NCBI GenBank assembly: GCA_023228025.1
Contig: JALOCD010000005.1
Coordinates: forward strand, 1 to 64,000
Source: Prolixibacteraceae bacterium
GTDB lineage: Bacteria; Bacteroidota; Bacteroidia; Bacteroidales; Prolixibacteraceae
DNA length: 64,000 bases
Direction: 5' to 3'
A model generated the notes under the pieces. That model was not told the DNA's origin and searched no databases. It saw nothing but the letters and a program-made list of their open reading frames with translations. This document shows positions 45,323 through 54,505 of the stretch, piece after piece. Positions within the stretch are counted from its first letter, which is position 1, and each line of letters begins with the position of its first letter. The position numbers and the translations under genes were made by a program.

Positions 45323-46294
45323 ATGAACATCATGAAAATGATTCATTTTGCCAAAATCCGGGGGAGGTTTTCAATTGTTTTTTTGTTGGTTTCTTCCCTT
45401 TTTCTGACCTCCGCTTTTGGACAGTCCAAATTGTTAAGCGAAAAACTTGGTTACAAATCGACTGATAAATTGCTGATTGTCAATTGTGATGACGTGGGTA
45501 TGTGTAATTCTGCCAATATAGCCGTCATAGATGGTATGGAAAATGGGATGATCTCATCGGGTACTATTATGACTCCCTGTCCCTGGTCTGGGGCTATCAT
45601 GGATTACGCCAAAAATCATCCTGAAAAAGATTTTGGCGTTCACCTGACCCATACGGCAGAATGGGGTTTTTACCGTTGGGGACCCATTGCACCCAAAGAG
45701 CAGGTAAAAGGGCTATGCGATCCGGATGGTTTTCTGTGGCGCAGTGTGGAGGAGGTCTATGCCCATTCCAGTCCGGCAGAAGCCTTGATTGAAGGGCGCG
45801 CTCAAATAAAAAAGGCGCTTGCATCCGGAGTTCCCGTTACCCATATTGATTCGCACATGGGCACCATGCAATATGCTCCTGAATATTTCAAAGCTTATGT
45901 GCAACTGGCATTGGAGTTCAATCTGCCTTTACGGATGCCTTCGCAATCGACCATGGAAAATTTTAAACAACCAACCCTGCGTGAAGAGCTTGCCAAACAA
46001 GGTGTTGTATTTACAGACTATTTTGTCTACGAAGAACTCAACAACTACAAAGAGGTGAAACCCTTCTGGATCAACATCATCAAAAACCTGAAACCGGGCG
46101 TAACCGAACTTTTTATTCATGCCTCAAAATTAAGCGACGAATTGAGGGCCATCACCGGTACAGCCGAAAAAAGGGCACAGGAAGCGGCCTGTTTTACCAG
46201 CGATCAGGAAATCAAAAAATTGATCAAGGATGAAGGGGTGATATTGATTGGTTACAGGCCGTTGCTGGAGTTGCAGAGGAAAGAAAGGAAGTAA
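45323..46294 (+). CDS. Secreted ChbG/YdjC-family carbohydrate deacetylase
   Basis: 323 residues with a signal peptide (about 1-34, ending SAFGQ). YdjC/ChbG motifs: LIVNCDDVGMCNSAN (metal-binding aspartates near 55), FGVHLTHTAEWG (histidine), and VTHIDSHMGTMQ (histidines). Family enzymes remove acetyl groups from N-acetylated sugars such as chitobiose. E. coli ChbG is cytoplasmic, while this one is exported, as often in Bacteroidota polysaccharide-degrading systems. Substrate unknown. Neighbours are the C69 remnant and the propeller/helical protein, so no clear pathway can be drawn. Confidence 0.85.
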   Translation: MNIMKMIHFAKIRGRFSIVFLLVSSLFLTSAFGQSKLLSEKLGYKSTDKLLIVNCDDVGMCNSANIAVIDGMENGMISSGTIMTPCPWSGAIMDYAKNHPEKDFGVHLTHTAEWGFYRWGPIAPKEQVKGLCDPDGFLWRSVEEVYAHSSPAEALIEGRAQIKKALASGVPVTHIDSHMGTMQYAPEYFKAYVQLALEFNLPLRMPSQSTMENFKQPTLREELAKQGVVFTDYFVYEELNNYKEVKPFWINIIKNLKPGVTELFIHASKLSDELRAITGTAEKRAQEAACFTSDQEIKKLIKDEGVILIGYRPLLELQRKERK

Positions 46295-46361
46295 AAAGGA
46301 TAAAGTAAAAAGGATAAAGGATAAAGGATAAAGGATAAAGGACCCTTCGACAGGCTCAGGG
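46290..46361. repeat. GGATAAA tandem array plus CCTTCGACAGGCTCAGG word
   Basis: Six or so copies of GGATAAA (46298-46342), the same unit as at 4428-4490, followed by CCCTTCGACAGGCTCAGGG (46343-46361), the inverse of the words at 16207 and 16260. Non-coding. Confidence 0.8.
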
Positions 46362-46477
46362 CAATTAAAGTAAAAAGGACTACTACACGAAGAGGCTGAT
46401 TTATGCATCGTCAATAGCCAATAGCATGAAATCGTCAGCCTCCAACTATTACATTAACTACGAATTCAATTTTTGGT

Positions 46478-48634
46478 ATGAGAAACTATTTTTTTGGAAT
46501 AATCTTACTGGCAGGAAGCTTATTCATGCAGAGTACCGTTGTCAAAGGCATAGGTGTTCCTTCTGAAAACAAAGGCAAAACCTATTTGCAGGAGTCGATG
46601 GTACGGGTTCAGCTACCTGGCCAGGGTAAAATGAATATTGTTAAACTTGTCAAAATGGGCGGCGCCATCGTAGCCGTTTCGACCGATCAGGTTTTCTTCC
46701 TTGAAAAGGGCAAGTGGCGCATGGAACCTATTCCCGGTAGGTGGCAAACCGCAAACCTTGATGTGGATGGAAAGCTTTGGCTGGGAGGCATAGGAAAGAT
46801 GTGCAGGGTTGGCGACAGGAAAGAATTGTTGATGCCTGTTGAAGCGACAAAGGACACCATCCTTTCAATGCTCTGGATCGACGAAAAGTCCTTACTCGTC
46901 GGGACTTCCAAAGGTGCATGGCAATGGAGTGGAATTTGGCAAAAGATGAACGATTTTGAATCATTTTCAGTTCGTCAACTTATTCGGGGGAAAGGGGAAG
47001 AGTTGTGGGCAGCCACCAATGGCGGATTGTTCAGAAAAATTGCCGGCAGATGGGTGAATTTATCCTACGCGGTCATGTCGCCCGGTTTGGGGCTCAACTA
47101 TTTCAGCTTGTCAACAGGAGCATCGACTGATGAAATTTATTTTGGTTGCGAGCCGGCCGTGGGTTTGATTTCGGAAAAGGGCGACCACCAGCTTTTTTCG
47201 GGCGACGATGGGTTGCCTGTTGGCCCTGTTACCTCAATTGTCAAGTCTGGGGATAAATTATGGCTTGGGACGCCTCGGGGGGCTGTTTGTAAGATAAAAG
47301 GATCCTGGAGATATTATGCAGGCAAACGGTGGTTGGACGATAACCGTGTCAATGATATTCTGGCGCTTGAGGCCAACAGGGTATGGGTAGCTACTCCTGA
47401 GGGGATTAATGAGCTTAGAAATTCTCCGTTAACACTGGAACAAAAAGCAGCATACTTTGAGGAGCGGTTGAATAAAAGGCATTTGCATTACGGATTTGCC
47501 TCTGAATGTCGGTTTAAAGAGCTTTCAGATACAACATTATTTACCCATTCAACCAACGACAATGATGGGTTATGGACATCCATCTATTTGGCTGCAGAAT
47601 GTTTCCGTTATTCTGTTACCGGCGAAAAAGATGCATACGAAAATGCAGTCAGGACTTTTCTAGCCATGGAGAAGCTGGAGACAATTACGCCCATTGGCGG
47701 ATATGTCGCCCGTTCATATGTTTTAATTGATGAGAGCACTGGTCATGGCGGCGAATGGCATGTCTCGGCTGACGGCAAATGGAAGTGGAAAGGGGATACC
47801 AGTTCGGATGAGATCGTCGGCCACATGTTTGCCTATCCGCTATTTTATGACCTGGTTGCCAAAGGAGAGATGAAGGAACGGGCAAAAGGATTGGTTGACA
47901 GGTTGATGACACATATTGTTGATCACAATTTCCAATTAATAGACCTGGATGGCATTCCAACCCGCTGGGGCGTTTGGGCGCCGGATTCGTTAAATAACTC
48001 CAAAATCTGGATGTATGAAAAGGGCATCAATTCTTTGCAAATACTCGCTTTTCTGAAAGCCGCATGGCATGTTACGCAAAATCCGAAGTATGAAAAGGCC
48101 TACAGCTTCCTGGTAAGCAAGCACCATTATCTCGACAATATGTTGGTACAGAAGATGTACGGTCCATATGAGGTAAACCATTCGGATGATGAACTTTCAT
48201 TTTTGCCTTATTATACATTGATGCGATATGGAAAAGAGAGTCCGGATATGGAGATTTATACCAAAAGCCTGGCAAGAAGCTGGAAAGCAGAGGAGGCTGA
48301 CCGCATCCCGATTTGGAATTATATTGCCAGCATAGGACTTGGGAAAGGTTGTGGTTTGGAGGTTGCCGACGAGGAGATGCAGCAAATCCCACTGGACATC
48401 AGGAATTGGCCGATGTACAATTCGCACCGTTGGGACATCAAAAAGAGCGCCATTACGGATCGCTTTTTCAAACCTCAGGCTACGAAACCCATTCCGACAC
48501 CTGAGCGGGCCATCTCCAAGTGGAATAGCAATACCTATCAAATGGATGGGGGAGGAGATGGATTAAGCGAAGATGACGGGGCATTTTTTCTGCTGCCTTA
48601 TTGGATGGCAAGGTACCACAAGTTGCTCAATTAG
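46478..48634 (+). CDS. Secreted two-domain protein: propeller plus alpha/alpha barrel-like domain
   Basis: 718 residues. Signal peptide (about 1-23). Residues about 35-330 form propeller-like repeats of the form LWLGGIGKMCRV, LLVGTSKGAWQWSG and LWAATNGGLFRKIAGRW, resembling the sensor part of reg_prop kinases but with no kinase. Residues about 340-715 are helical with paired-helix spacing and patches such as TNDNDGLWTSIYLAAECFRY, GGEWHVSADGKWKWKGDTSS and LSEDDGAFFLLPYWMARYH. This suggests an (alpha/alpha)6-barrel like that of many glycosidases and lyases. Conserved-looking acidic residues in NDNDG, DTSSDE and SEDDGA could be catalytic. No exact family was recognised. It follows the exported deacetylase in the same direction with a 183-base gap. 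Confidence 0.7.
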   Translation: MRNYFFGIILLAGSLFMQSTVVKGIGVPSENKGKTYLQESMVRVQLPGQGKMNIVKLVKMGGAIVAVSTDQVFFLEKGKWRMEPIPGRWQTANLDVDGKLWLGGIGKMCRVGDRKELLMPVEATKDTILSMLWIDEKSLLVGTSKGAWQWSGIWQKMNDFESFSVRQLIRGKGEELWAATNGGLFRKIAGRWVNLSYAVMSPGLGLNYFSLSTGASTDEIYFGCEPAVGLISEKGDHQLFSGDDGLPVGPVTSIVKSGDKLWLGTPRGAVCKIKGSWRYYAGKRWLDDNRVNDILALEANRVWVATPEGINELRNSPLTLEQKAAYFEERLNKRHLHYGFASECRFKELSDTTLFTHSTNDNDGLWTSIYLAAECFRYSVTGEKDAYENAVRTFLAMEKLETITPIGGYVARSYVLIDESTGHGGEWHVSADGKWKWKGDTSSDEIVGHMFAYPLFYDLVAKGEMKERAKGLVDRLMTHIVDHNFQLIDLDGIPTRWGVWAPDSLNNSKIWMYEKGINSLQILAFLKAAWHVTQNPKYEKAYSFLVSKHHYLDNMLVQKMYGPYEVNHSDDELSFLPYYTLMRYGKESPDMEIYTKSLARSWKAEEADRIPIWNYIASIGLGKGCGLEVADEEMQQIPLDIRNWPMYNSHRWDIKKSAITDRFFKPQATKPIPTPERAISKWNSNTYQMDGGGDGLSEDDGAFFLLPYWMARYHKLLN

Positions 48635-48649
48635 ACTCGAGTTAAAAGT

Positions 48650-48768
48650 TTGGTTATAAGATAAGAGTTATGAGTTATAAGTTATGAGTTATAAGTTATG
48701 AGTTATAATGCAACGATCTTGATCGCAGCGAACTAACTAATAACTAATAACTAATAACTCATATCTAA
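48650..48768. repeat. Facing tandem arrays GAGTTATAAGTTAT and CTAATAA
   Basis: Repeats of GTTATGAGTTATAA (48655-48712) face repeats of CTAATAACTAATAA (48731-48765). The two arms are partly complementary, so a long imperfect hairpin can form between the convergent genes and may end both transcripts. Confidence 0.7.
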
Positions 48769-51569
48769 ATTTTCAATAGCTCTATTTTGCCTGCAGATTT
48801 ATTTTTGGCCGGATTAGTTTCAGATGATATCGTTGCAATGGATTTATTTTCCGTAGATTGATTGGTATCAGGTTTGTTCCTTTCTGATATTTTTTCAGTT
48901 GATTCTTTTACAACTGACTGTATTTCACTTGTTTGTGTTTCAGGAAAGGAAGAGGTATCAACTGTCAAGGTACTTGTTAAGGTAAAGTCCTTCCCATCTA
49001 CAATGTCACCATCCCTGCTTGGTTTAATTGAAAATTGCAGTGTATCAGGCTCTGACACCATGTGGATTCTTTTTAACTGGGAGGTATCGATCTGGGCAAA
49101 ATATTTGCCTGGGGCCAAACCCAGATAACTGAAGTAGCCATCCGGTTCGGTCAATGTTTTTGCTACAAGTTTAGATTCCCGATTAAAGAGGTTGACGACG
49201 ATCCGTCCAATACCCACAGTTTCGCCATTGTCTTTTTTATTTACTGTACCTGAAACCTCACCTACAACTGCTATAGGAACATCAATCATTTTAAATTGAT
49301 TCGGATCAACTACGACGCTCATCTTTTTTTTCCTGAGTTTCCAGGCTACATTATTGAAGCTGTTTTGATCAAGCTCGACATAATAGGCAGTGTATGGCTC
49401 CAAATCCAAAACCCGGATGGTCGAATCGCGGTCATCCTGAAAGGGTCTGCCTCCACTGATACGAATATCCAGGTCATACTCCTTTGGTTCACCCGGATCG
49501 CGGCGGTCGTTGCAGTTCAGGTCCAGGAAAGGAGAAAAAACCAGCGCCCCCTTGCCAACACTAACCCGGTTATTGGCACCAAAATATTTCGTTTTCAAAT
49601 CAGCAATAAGACTTCCCCTTCCAATCTCCATCAAAGTGGTTTCGCTGTTTGATTGTCTGACCGTAACCCCAGTTTGAGCATATGGAAGGTCGTACCTGAA
49701 ACCGAATTGGGCCATTTGGGTACTGCTTAAGAAATTGTTCTCATAGGAAATAGAGAAAAATCCATTTTTAAAAATATATTTCTCCAGGGCGAACCTTGCT
49801 GAAATAAAACTTCCCTGGCTATAATTGAACTGGGTTTGAGGTATCAGCATGTATCCTTTCGGTAACCTTACTGACATGGAAAGGTTACTATAGGTATAGG
49901 GTTTGCTTTGTTCAGAAAACATGGCATAATTTGTCAGATTGGTGTTAACCCCCAAAAATGCCCCGGAAATCAGCCATTCTGTTGTGGTATATTTTGTTCC
50001 AGGCATAATGATCTCGTTATAGGTCAGTCTGTTATAGAAAGATAACTTTTGGCTTTTAATAGGTATGGTCACAATGGCCTTTCTCTCTTCAAGGTAATTG
50101 TAATTGACTGCTTTTTGACCAGGCTTGTATTTGGTGTAGTTTAATTCCATTTGGATATTTTTGAAAGGCTGATAATTCAAAATTGCTTTGCCCCTGACGC
50201 CATAGGCATATTCACCCGATAAAATTAGGTTGGAGAGTGGGCGAGTAGCCAAAGTGAAAAAGGGCATGACGGTTCCGGAAGATACAGACGAAAGATACTC
50301 TACCCCGCCCCCTAAGGTTATGCTTTTGCTAACTCCATAGTTAAAATTTCCCCTGGAGAAAATTGTGCCTTTACCGTCTTCTACCAAACCCGCACCAAAA
50401 GTATATTCCAGCTTCTTCGTAGGCATGAAATTAAATGGGATCGTTAAGGTTTGTTCCTTGTAGCGTTCTTCACCCCATGGCCCGTAAAATTTTAGCTTAA
50501 TGAACGAATTCCCATATACCAAAGGCACCTGAAAGGTGAAGAATCCCGTAGGATCCGCCTTTACATAGTCGACAAGTACATTATTGACGTACAATTCGAC
50601 CATCCAGTTTGGGCTCGTATAATCGCTCAGGTTGTAGCTGCCAAAAGAACGACGGTAGGTGGTTGGCGTATTGGTCAAACGTAGGCCAACTACAGGATTG
50701 TATATGGAGGAGATAGCTTCAGTTGCTATCTTACCAAGAATGGTCTGGCGCAACCAGGCCCGATTATTGTTAACATATTTTAGATAATAGTATTGCTGCT
50801 TTTCGGTAAATACTTCATTGGTATTGTAATTAAGCATCAGGTTGGCTTCCCCGCCGGCAATCACTGTCCCCAATGCGAGATTAAGCCTGGTATCCATTTT
50901 TTGGCCAATTTGTTGCGTGCTGATTACAGACCAATCGGCCATTCCAATGTGAAAAAATGGATAGTTTCGTTTGATTACCGTATCTACCCTGACTTCCCCT
51001 GTAACCTTGCTAATATTTTGACGCATCTGTTCGAGCCTTTTTTCCCGCATGGATGGCAATTCCAGTTTAGTTTCCATCGATACTGAAAGCGTTCGGACCG
51101 AAAATTTGCAGTTTAGTCCGAATATTTCTCCAAAATAGTTCGAAAGTAGATAAAGATTGGTCTCCGTTCGGACCAGGTCCCCCTTTTTAATTTGAAATTG
51201 TTTCCCTTGAAACTGTATCATGCTGTTTTTGTGATCCACCAAATAGGGCTCTTTTATTGTGACAAAGTACCCTGAAATGGAATCCATGGATTGGGACATG
51301 ACAGTTTTGAATTGCAGGAAGTCAAAAATTTCCTTAACCGGAAGATAAACCACCTCTTTCTGAATGACAGCAGGTATTTCGATCCCGCCAATATCTTTTA
51401 CCTGAAGAAATACCGAAATCTCGTCAAAGACCGGTTCGTTTTGAGCATCAGTCTGAAATGGAGATATTATTAGGGAAAGTATAAAACCGACAATAATCCA
51501 TCTGCTGCAAATCAAGAGTTTGCAACGGATGAATGCATAGACAACACTTTGTAGTACTGTTGTATTCAA
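48765..51569 (-). CDS. Usher-like outer-membrane protein
   Basis: 934 residues. A hydrophobic signal segment (about 25-42, ending TDAQ) precedes an N-terminal region (about 50-165) with two stalk-like repeats (VVYLPVKEIFDFLQFKTV, then LYLLSNYFGEIFGLNCKF). Residues about 200-740 are a long run of amphipathic strands, a beta-barrel. The block WMVELYVNNVLVDYVKADP then FFTFQVPLVYGNSFIKLKFYGPWGE (about 325-375) resembles the plug/strand region of fimbrial ushers. A FLDLNCNDRRDPGEP motif (about 683) and a carboxypeptidase-regulatory-like domain (about 775-840) follow. The tail from 850 is rich in S, T, N and K. It is the last gene after a DUF4402 pilin-like gene. There is no ATG start: the frame opens with TTG at 51569 directly after a stop, and TTG 51515 is an alternative. 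Confidence 0.7.
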   Translation of the reverse strand: MNTTVLQSVVYAFIRCKLLICSRWIIVGFILSLIISPFQTDAQNEPVFDEISVFLQVKDIGGIEIPAVIQKEVVYLPVKEIFDFLQFKTVMSQSMDSISGYFVTIKEPYLVDHKNSMIQFQGKQFQIKKGDLVRTETNLYLLSNYFGEIFGLNCKFSVRTLSVSMETKLELPSMREKRLEQMRQNISKVTGEVRVDTVIKRNYPFFHIGMADWSVISTQQIGQKMDTRLNLALGTVIAGGEANLMLNYNTNEVFTEKQQYYYLKYVNNNRAWLRQTILGKIATEAISSIYNPVVGLRLTNTPTTYRRSFGSYNLSDYTSPNWMVELYVNNVLVDYVKADPTGFFTFQVPLVYGNSFIKLKFYGPWGEERYKEQTLTIPFNFMPTKKLEYTFGAGLVEDGKGTIFSRGNFNYGVSKSITLGGGVEYLSSVSSGTVMPFFTLATRPLSNLILSGEYAYGVRGKAILNYQPFKNIQMELNYTKYKPGQKAVNYNYLEERKAIVTIPIKSQKLSFYNRLTYNEIIMPGTKYTTTEWLISGAFLGVNTNLTNYAMFSEQSKPYTYSNLSMSVRLPKGYMLIPQTQFNYSQGSFISARFALEKYIFKNGFFSISYENNFLSSTQMAQFGFRYDLPYAQTGVTVRQSNSETTLMEIGRGSLIADLKTKYFGANNRVSVGKGALVFSPFLDLNCNDRRDPGEPKEYDLDIRISGGRPFQDDRDSTIRVLDLEPYTAYYVELDQNSFNNVAWKLRKKKMSVVVDPNQFKMIDVPIAVVGEVSGTVNKKDNGETVGIGRIVVNLFNRESKLVAKTLTEPDGYFSYLGLAPGKYFAQIDTSQLKRIHMVSEPDTLQFSIKPSRDGDIVDGKDFTLTSTLTVDTSSFPETQTSEIQSVVKESTEKISERNKPDTNQSTENKSIATISSETNPAKNKSAGKIELLKI

Positions 51570-51833
51570 CTAAAGGAAATTGTTAATAGGGTTTTGGAAT
51601 GAATAATTGTCCCTGACTATGAGTTTATCAGTTTTCCACGTTTTTTCTTTCTCACACAGTCTCTGTAACAAAGGTTTATCGACCAGGTTGCATTGATTAC
51701 AATGTATTATAGCCACTGAATTCAAGATTTGAAGATATAGTTTTTGGTTCAAGAGGCAAAGGTCTGATAGATCGCCTGACAACCTGCTCAAAGCGATATC
51801 TTTATTAGTGCTTAAATGAGAACATTGAATCAT
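51570..51833 (-). CDS. Small ORF between DUF4402 and usher genes, doubtful
   Basis: 87 codons. The ATG overlaps the DUF4402 stop (ATGA, 51830-51833), and the TAG stop is in frame with, and immediately before, the usher TTG. It therefore exactly bridges the two genes. The product has a HCNQCN motif but no signal peptide and no known family. It is not a fimbrial chaperone, which would be about 230 residues of Ig fold. It may be a real coupled gene, a decayed leader of the usher, or chance. Confidence 0.25.
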   Translation of the reverse strand: MIQCSHLSTNKDIALSRLSGDLSDLCLLNQKLYLQILNSVAIIHCNQCNLVDKPLLQRLCEKEKTWKTDKLIVRDNYSFQNPINNFL

Positions 51834-52375
51834 TGCTGAATGAAAGTAATTGAAAATGTGCCTGTATAATTACCTGCAGGATTGGCAGACATGGTTCCTA
51901 CGGTGAGAGTGCCTCCAACGTAAACATATGTTATTGGGTTCTGGGTAACAAATGGGGAGCCTACACTGGATGCCCCAATTGTCAATGAAAGTGTACCACC
52001 ATTACTACCTGTCAATGTTGCCGGTAGTCCATTTTGTATGGTAATCAGCGTACCTGGATGAGCAGTAACTTCAAAAAGCGCAGGCGTAGGGATGGTATGA
52101 GCATTGAATCCCAAAGAAGGAATGATTACTGAACCTCCAGGGGTGACTGCCCCTCCAAAGTCTACACTTATTGTACCTGAGGTACCTGATTGAATGAAAG
52201 TTCCAAAGTTAAGGTGTTGCAAAGTACTGACAGAAACCTGGATCGGTTTTGGCGGTTTTTCCTGCGCAACCAATGACCAATTTACCAACAGTAAACTAAC
52301 CAGAACGACAAAAGTCATTAACCCTCTTTTCAGGAACATTAAATTTAGAAAGATATTTGAAGTTTGATAAAGCAT
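51830..52375 (-). CDS. DUF4402 domain protein (pilin-like)
   Basis: 181 residues. Signal peptide (ending LVAQ), then a beta-rich domain with STLQHLNFGTFIQSG, GTISVDFGG, TPALFEVTAHPGTLITI, and the C-terminal strand motif VGGTLTVGTMSANPAGNYTG. These are hallmarks of DUF4402, a family of secreted, fimbrial-subunit-like proteins often found near usher-like genes. It begins 11 bases after the adhesin stop and its stop overlaps the next ORF, so it is co-transcribed with the adhesin. Two starts are possible: ATG 52375, or ATG 52339, which gives a cleaner signal peptide (MFLKRGLMTFVVLVSLL). Confidence 0.8.
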   Translation of the reverse strand: MLYQTSNIFLNLMFLKRGLMTFVVLVSLLLVNWSLVAQEKPPKPIQVSVSTLQHLNFGTFIQSGTSGTISVDFGGAVTPGGSVIIPSLGFNAHTIPTPALFEVTAHPGTLITIQNGLPATLTGSNGGTLSLTIGASSVGSPFVTQNPITYVYVGGTLTVGTMSANPAGNYTGTFSITFIQQ

Positions 52376-52386
52376 GTTTATATCTC

Positions 52387-54505
52387 TTATTTTCGTCGGA
52401 TAATGGTTTTTTCTGAATAGCTATTCCCTCCTGAAACCAGGGTCACAACATAAATTCCACTTTGCCAGTCGACGCCGACCTCAATTGACTGATTAAAAGT
52501 AATATTTTTTGTCAACAAAGTTTGACCAAGCATATTGGTAATCTTCAATTTGCCATCAATGCCTTCAGGAAGATTGGATTTGATAATCAGCGTACCGGCG
52601 GTTCTTGAAAGGGTAAACAGTTTTACAGGCGCGGAGGTGGTACTGTACTTGTAGCCAACCATGGCCAATACGAGGGAGAAACGATTGTTGATATCCCCCT
52701 TATTTGCATAGAACCGATATTTGGGCTCCTTTCTAAGATCCTGGTGAACATTGTTGGATTTATCCTCCAAATAGATGGTGAGGTCTGAAGGTAATTTGGA
52801 TAGATCTACCGCCGCGATATTCATCCAACCTTCCTTTAAAGCCTTTATACCTATCGGAATTCTGGTGAGAGAGTCAACTGGTTCAGGCATTCCGCTGATA
52901 GAGAGATATTGGGAATTGCCGGCTATTTCATATATATTCGGTACTGCAACATCCGTATTCATCAATTTTAGCGCATCATATTCCGAATCAAACATGCGGG
53001 TAGTTTTGTTGTCAAAATAGATAACATAAGCGTCCACCAAGGCATTTTGCTGATTGAGTGATGCGGAAAATCTCATGATTGGCCTTGGATCAAATCTAGC
53101 AGCCTTGTAGGTTGGATTGAGGTCGGTGGTCCTCATGGCATTTGAAAAATCCAAACTACCGGATCCTGTATTTGTAACATGTACAAAAAATCCTTGCATA
53201 GAGGGGATAATATTGGTTGATCCCCCACTGGAGACCCCATTAATATAAGAATCGTATACTCCGCTGTACTGATCTGATGCACCACTGGCATTGAAAAACC
53301 AGATGGCATTGTCAACGTTGGTCCTATTGGCCAAATTCCAGTTGATTGGGGAAGGGTAGGGGTTCCCGACAAGATTAAATCCCTGGGTATAGGTCCTGTT
53401 GTGGTTGTACAAGGTGGCGGACATGCTTCCGTCGTTGACACTTCCAGTCATGCTAAAGGTTTGTTGATTGCCACCATCCCCGAAGTTGGCGGCATAACCA
53501 GTCATCGGCGATAATCCTGTAACTCCGGTGGTTGCCCATCCCGAAATATAAGTAGTAACACCCAATATAATTGTAGAGTTATCTTCATTATAAGCATAGA
53601 ATGTTGGGATCGTGGCATTTCCTGACAAGGTTGCGGAGAGTGATGCGCTCGTAAATGGGGAACTAAGATATTTGTAGCCAAAGGCTGATGGAATATAACG
53701 CTCCATTGTTACGTTTCCCGTCACGGCTCCTGCACCTGATCCATCGATCAATGCTGTTTGTGAGGCAGAGGATTTGAGTGTTAAATTTCCATTGGCAGCA
53801 AGATTTCCCAAAGTTGCCTTGACAATATCCGTGACATTCAATGCCCCTGAAAGTGTTACTCCCGCTGAATTGTTGACAGTCAGGCTCGCGATGGTATTAC
53901 CCGCAAAAGTATTTGCTGGTATTGTTTGGGCTGAAGACCCCTTCATCTCAATGGTTCCGCCGGAGGCTGTAAAAGTACCACTGTTGGCTATGGCACCCGC
54001 TATTTGCAGCGTATTTCCGGTTACGGTAAGAGAGGCGCCCGACCCAATCGATAAGTTATTGGCAGTCCCGACTGAACCTCCGTTTAGGGTTGGATAATTG
54101 GTCGCCGTGCCAATGGAGACATTGGTCGAAATTCCTGGAATTTGGCTGCATGTCCAGTTGGCGGCAGTATTCCAGTCGATACTGGTACCTCCTACCCATG
54201 AGCCAAAAGGTGTTGCGGCAACTGAATGTGTTCCGGTTAGTTGTATGTTGCATGTGAATGGGGCAAGCGTATAGCCATAAATATTGTAAACAGTATTTGT
54301 CACAATGGGTGAGCCGGTCACTGTAATTGATCCGCCAGTTCCATCCACGAACAGTCCTGAGTTTGAGTTGTCGGCATTGTTCCTGAGCTGGTACCTGACA
54401 TTTAGTTCCGAGTTATTGATGGTAAAGACAGGTCCAACACCTACACAAACGGAAGATGGTCCGGAGAAGGTTGGCGTATTAGTAGGCTGTACACCAATAT
54501 AACAG
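52387..54505 (-). CDS. Giant T9SS adhesin, C-terminal part (separated by frameshift)
   Basis: The frame stays open upstream of its first possible start (GTG 54348), through NTPTFSGPSSVCVGVGPVFT, to about 54505. There it joins in sense, but not in phase, with the giant ORF upstream. It encodes the end of a PKD/Ig-like domain, a last WNTAANW module (54195-54155), beta-helix-like repeats (GSGASLTVTGNTLQIAGAI), a globular domain with GFNLVGNPYPSPINW, and a C-terminal type IX sorting domain (KLKITNMLGQTLLTKN ... SGIYVVTLVSGG ... KTIIRRK). The last guides export across the outer membrane and attachment to the surface. On its own this part has no signal peptide and would not be exported. Confidence 0.8.
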
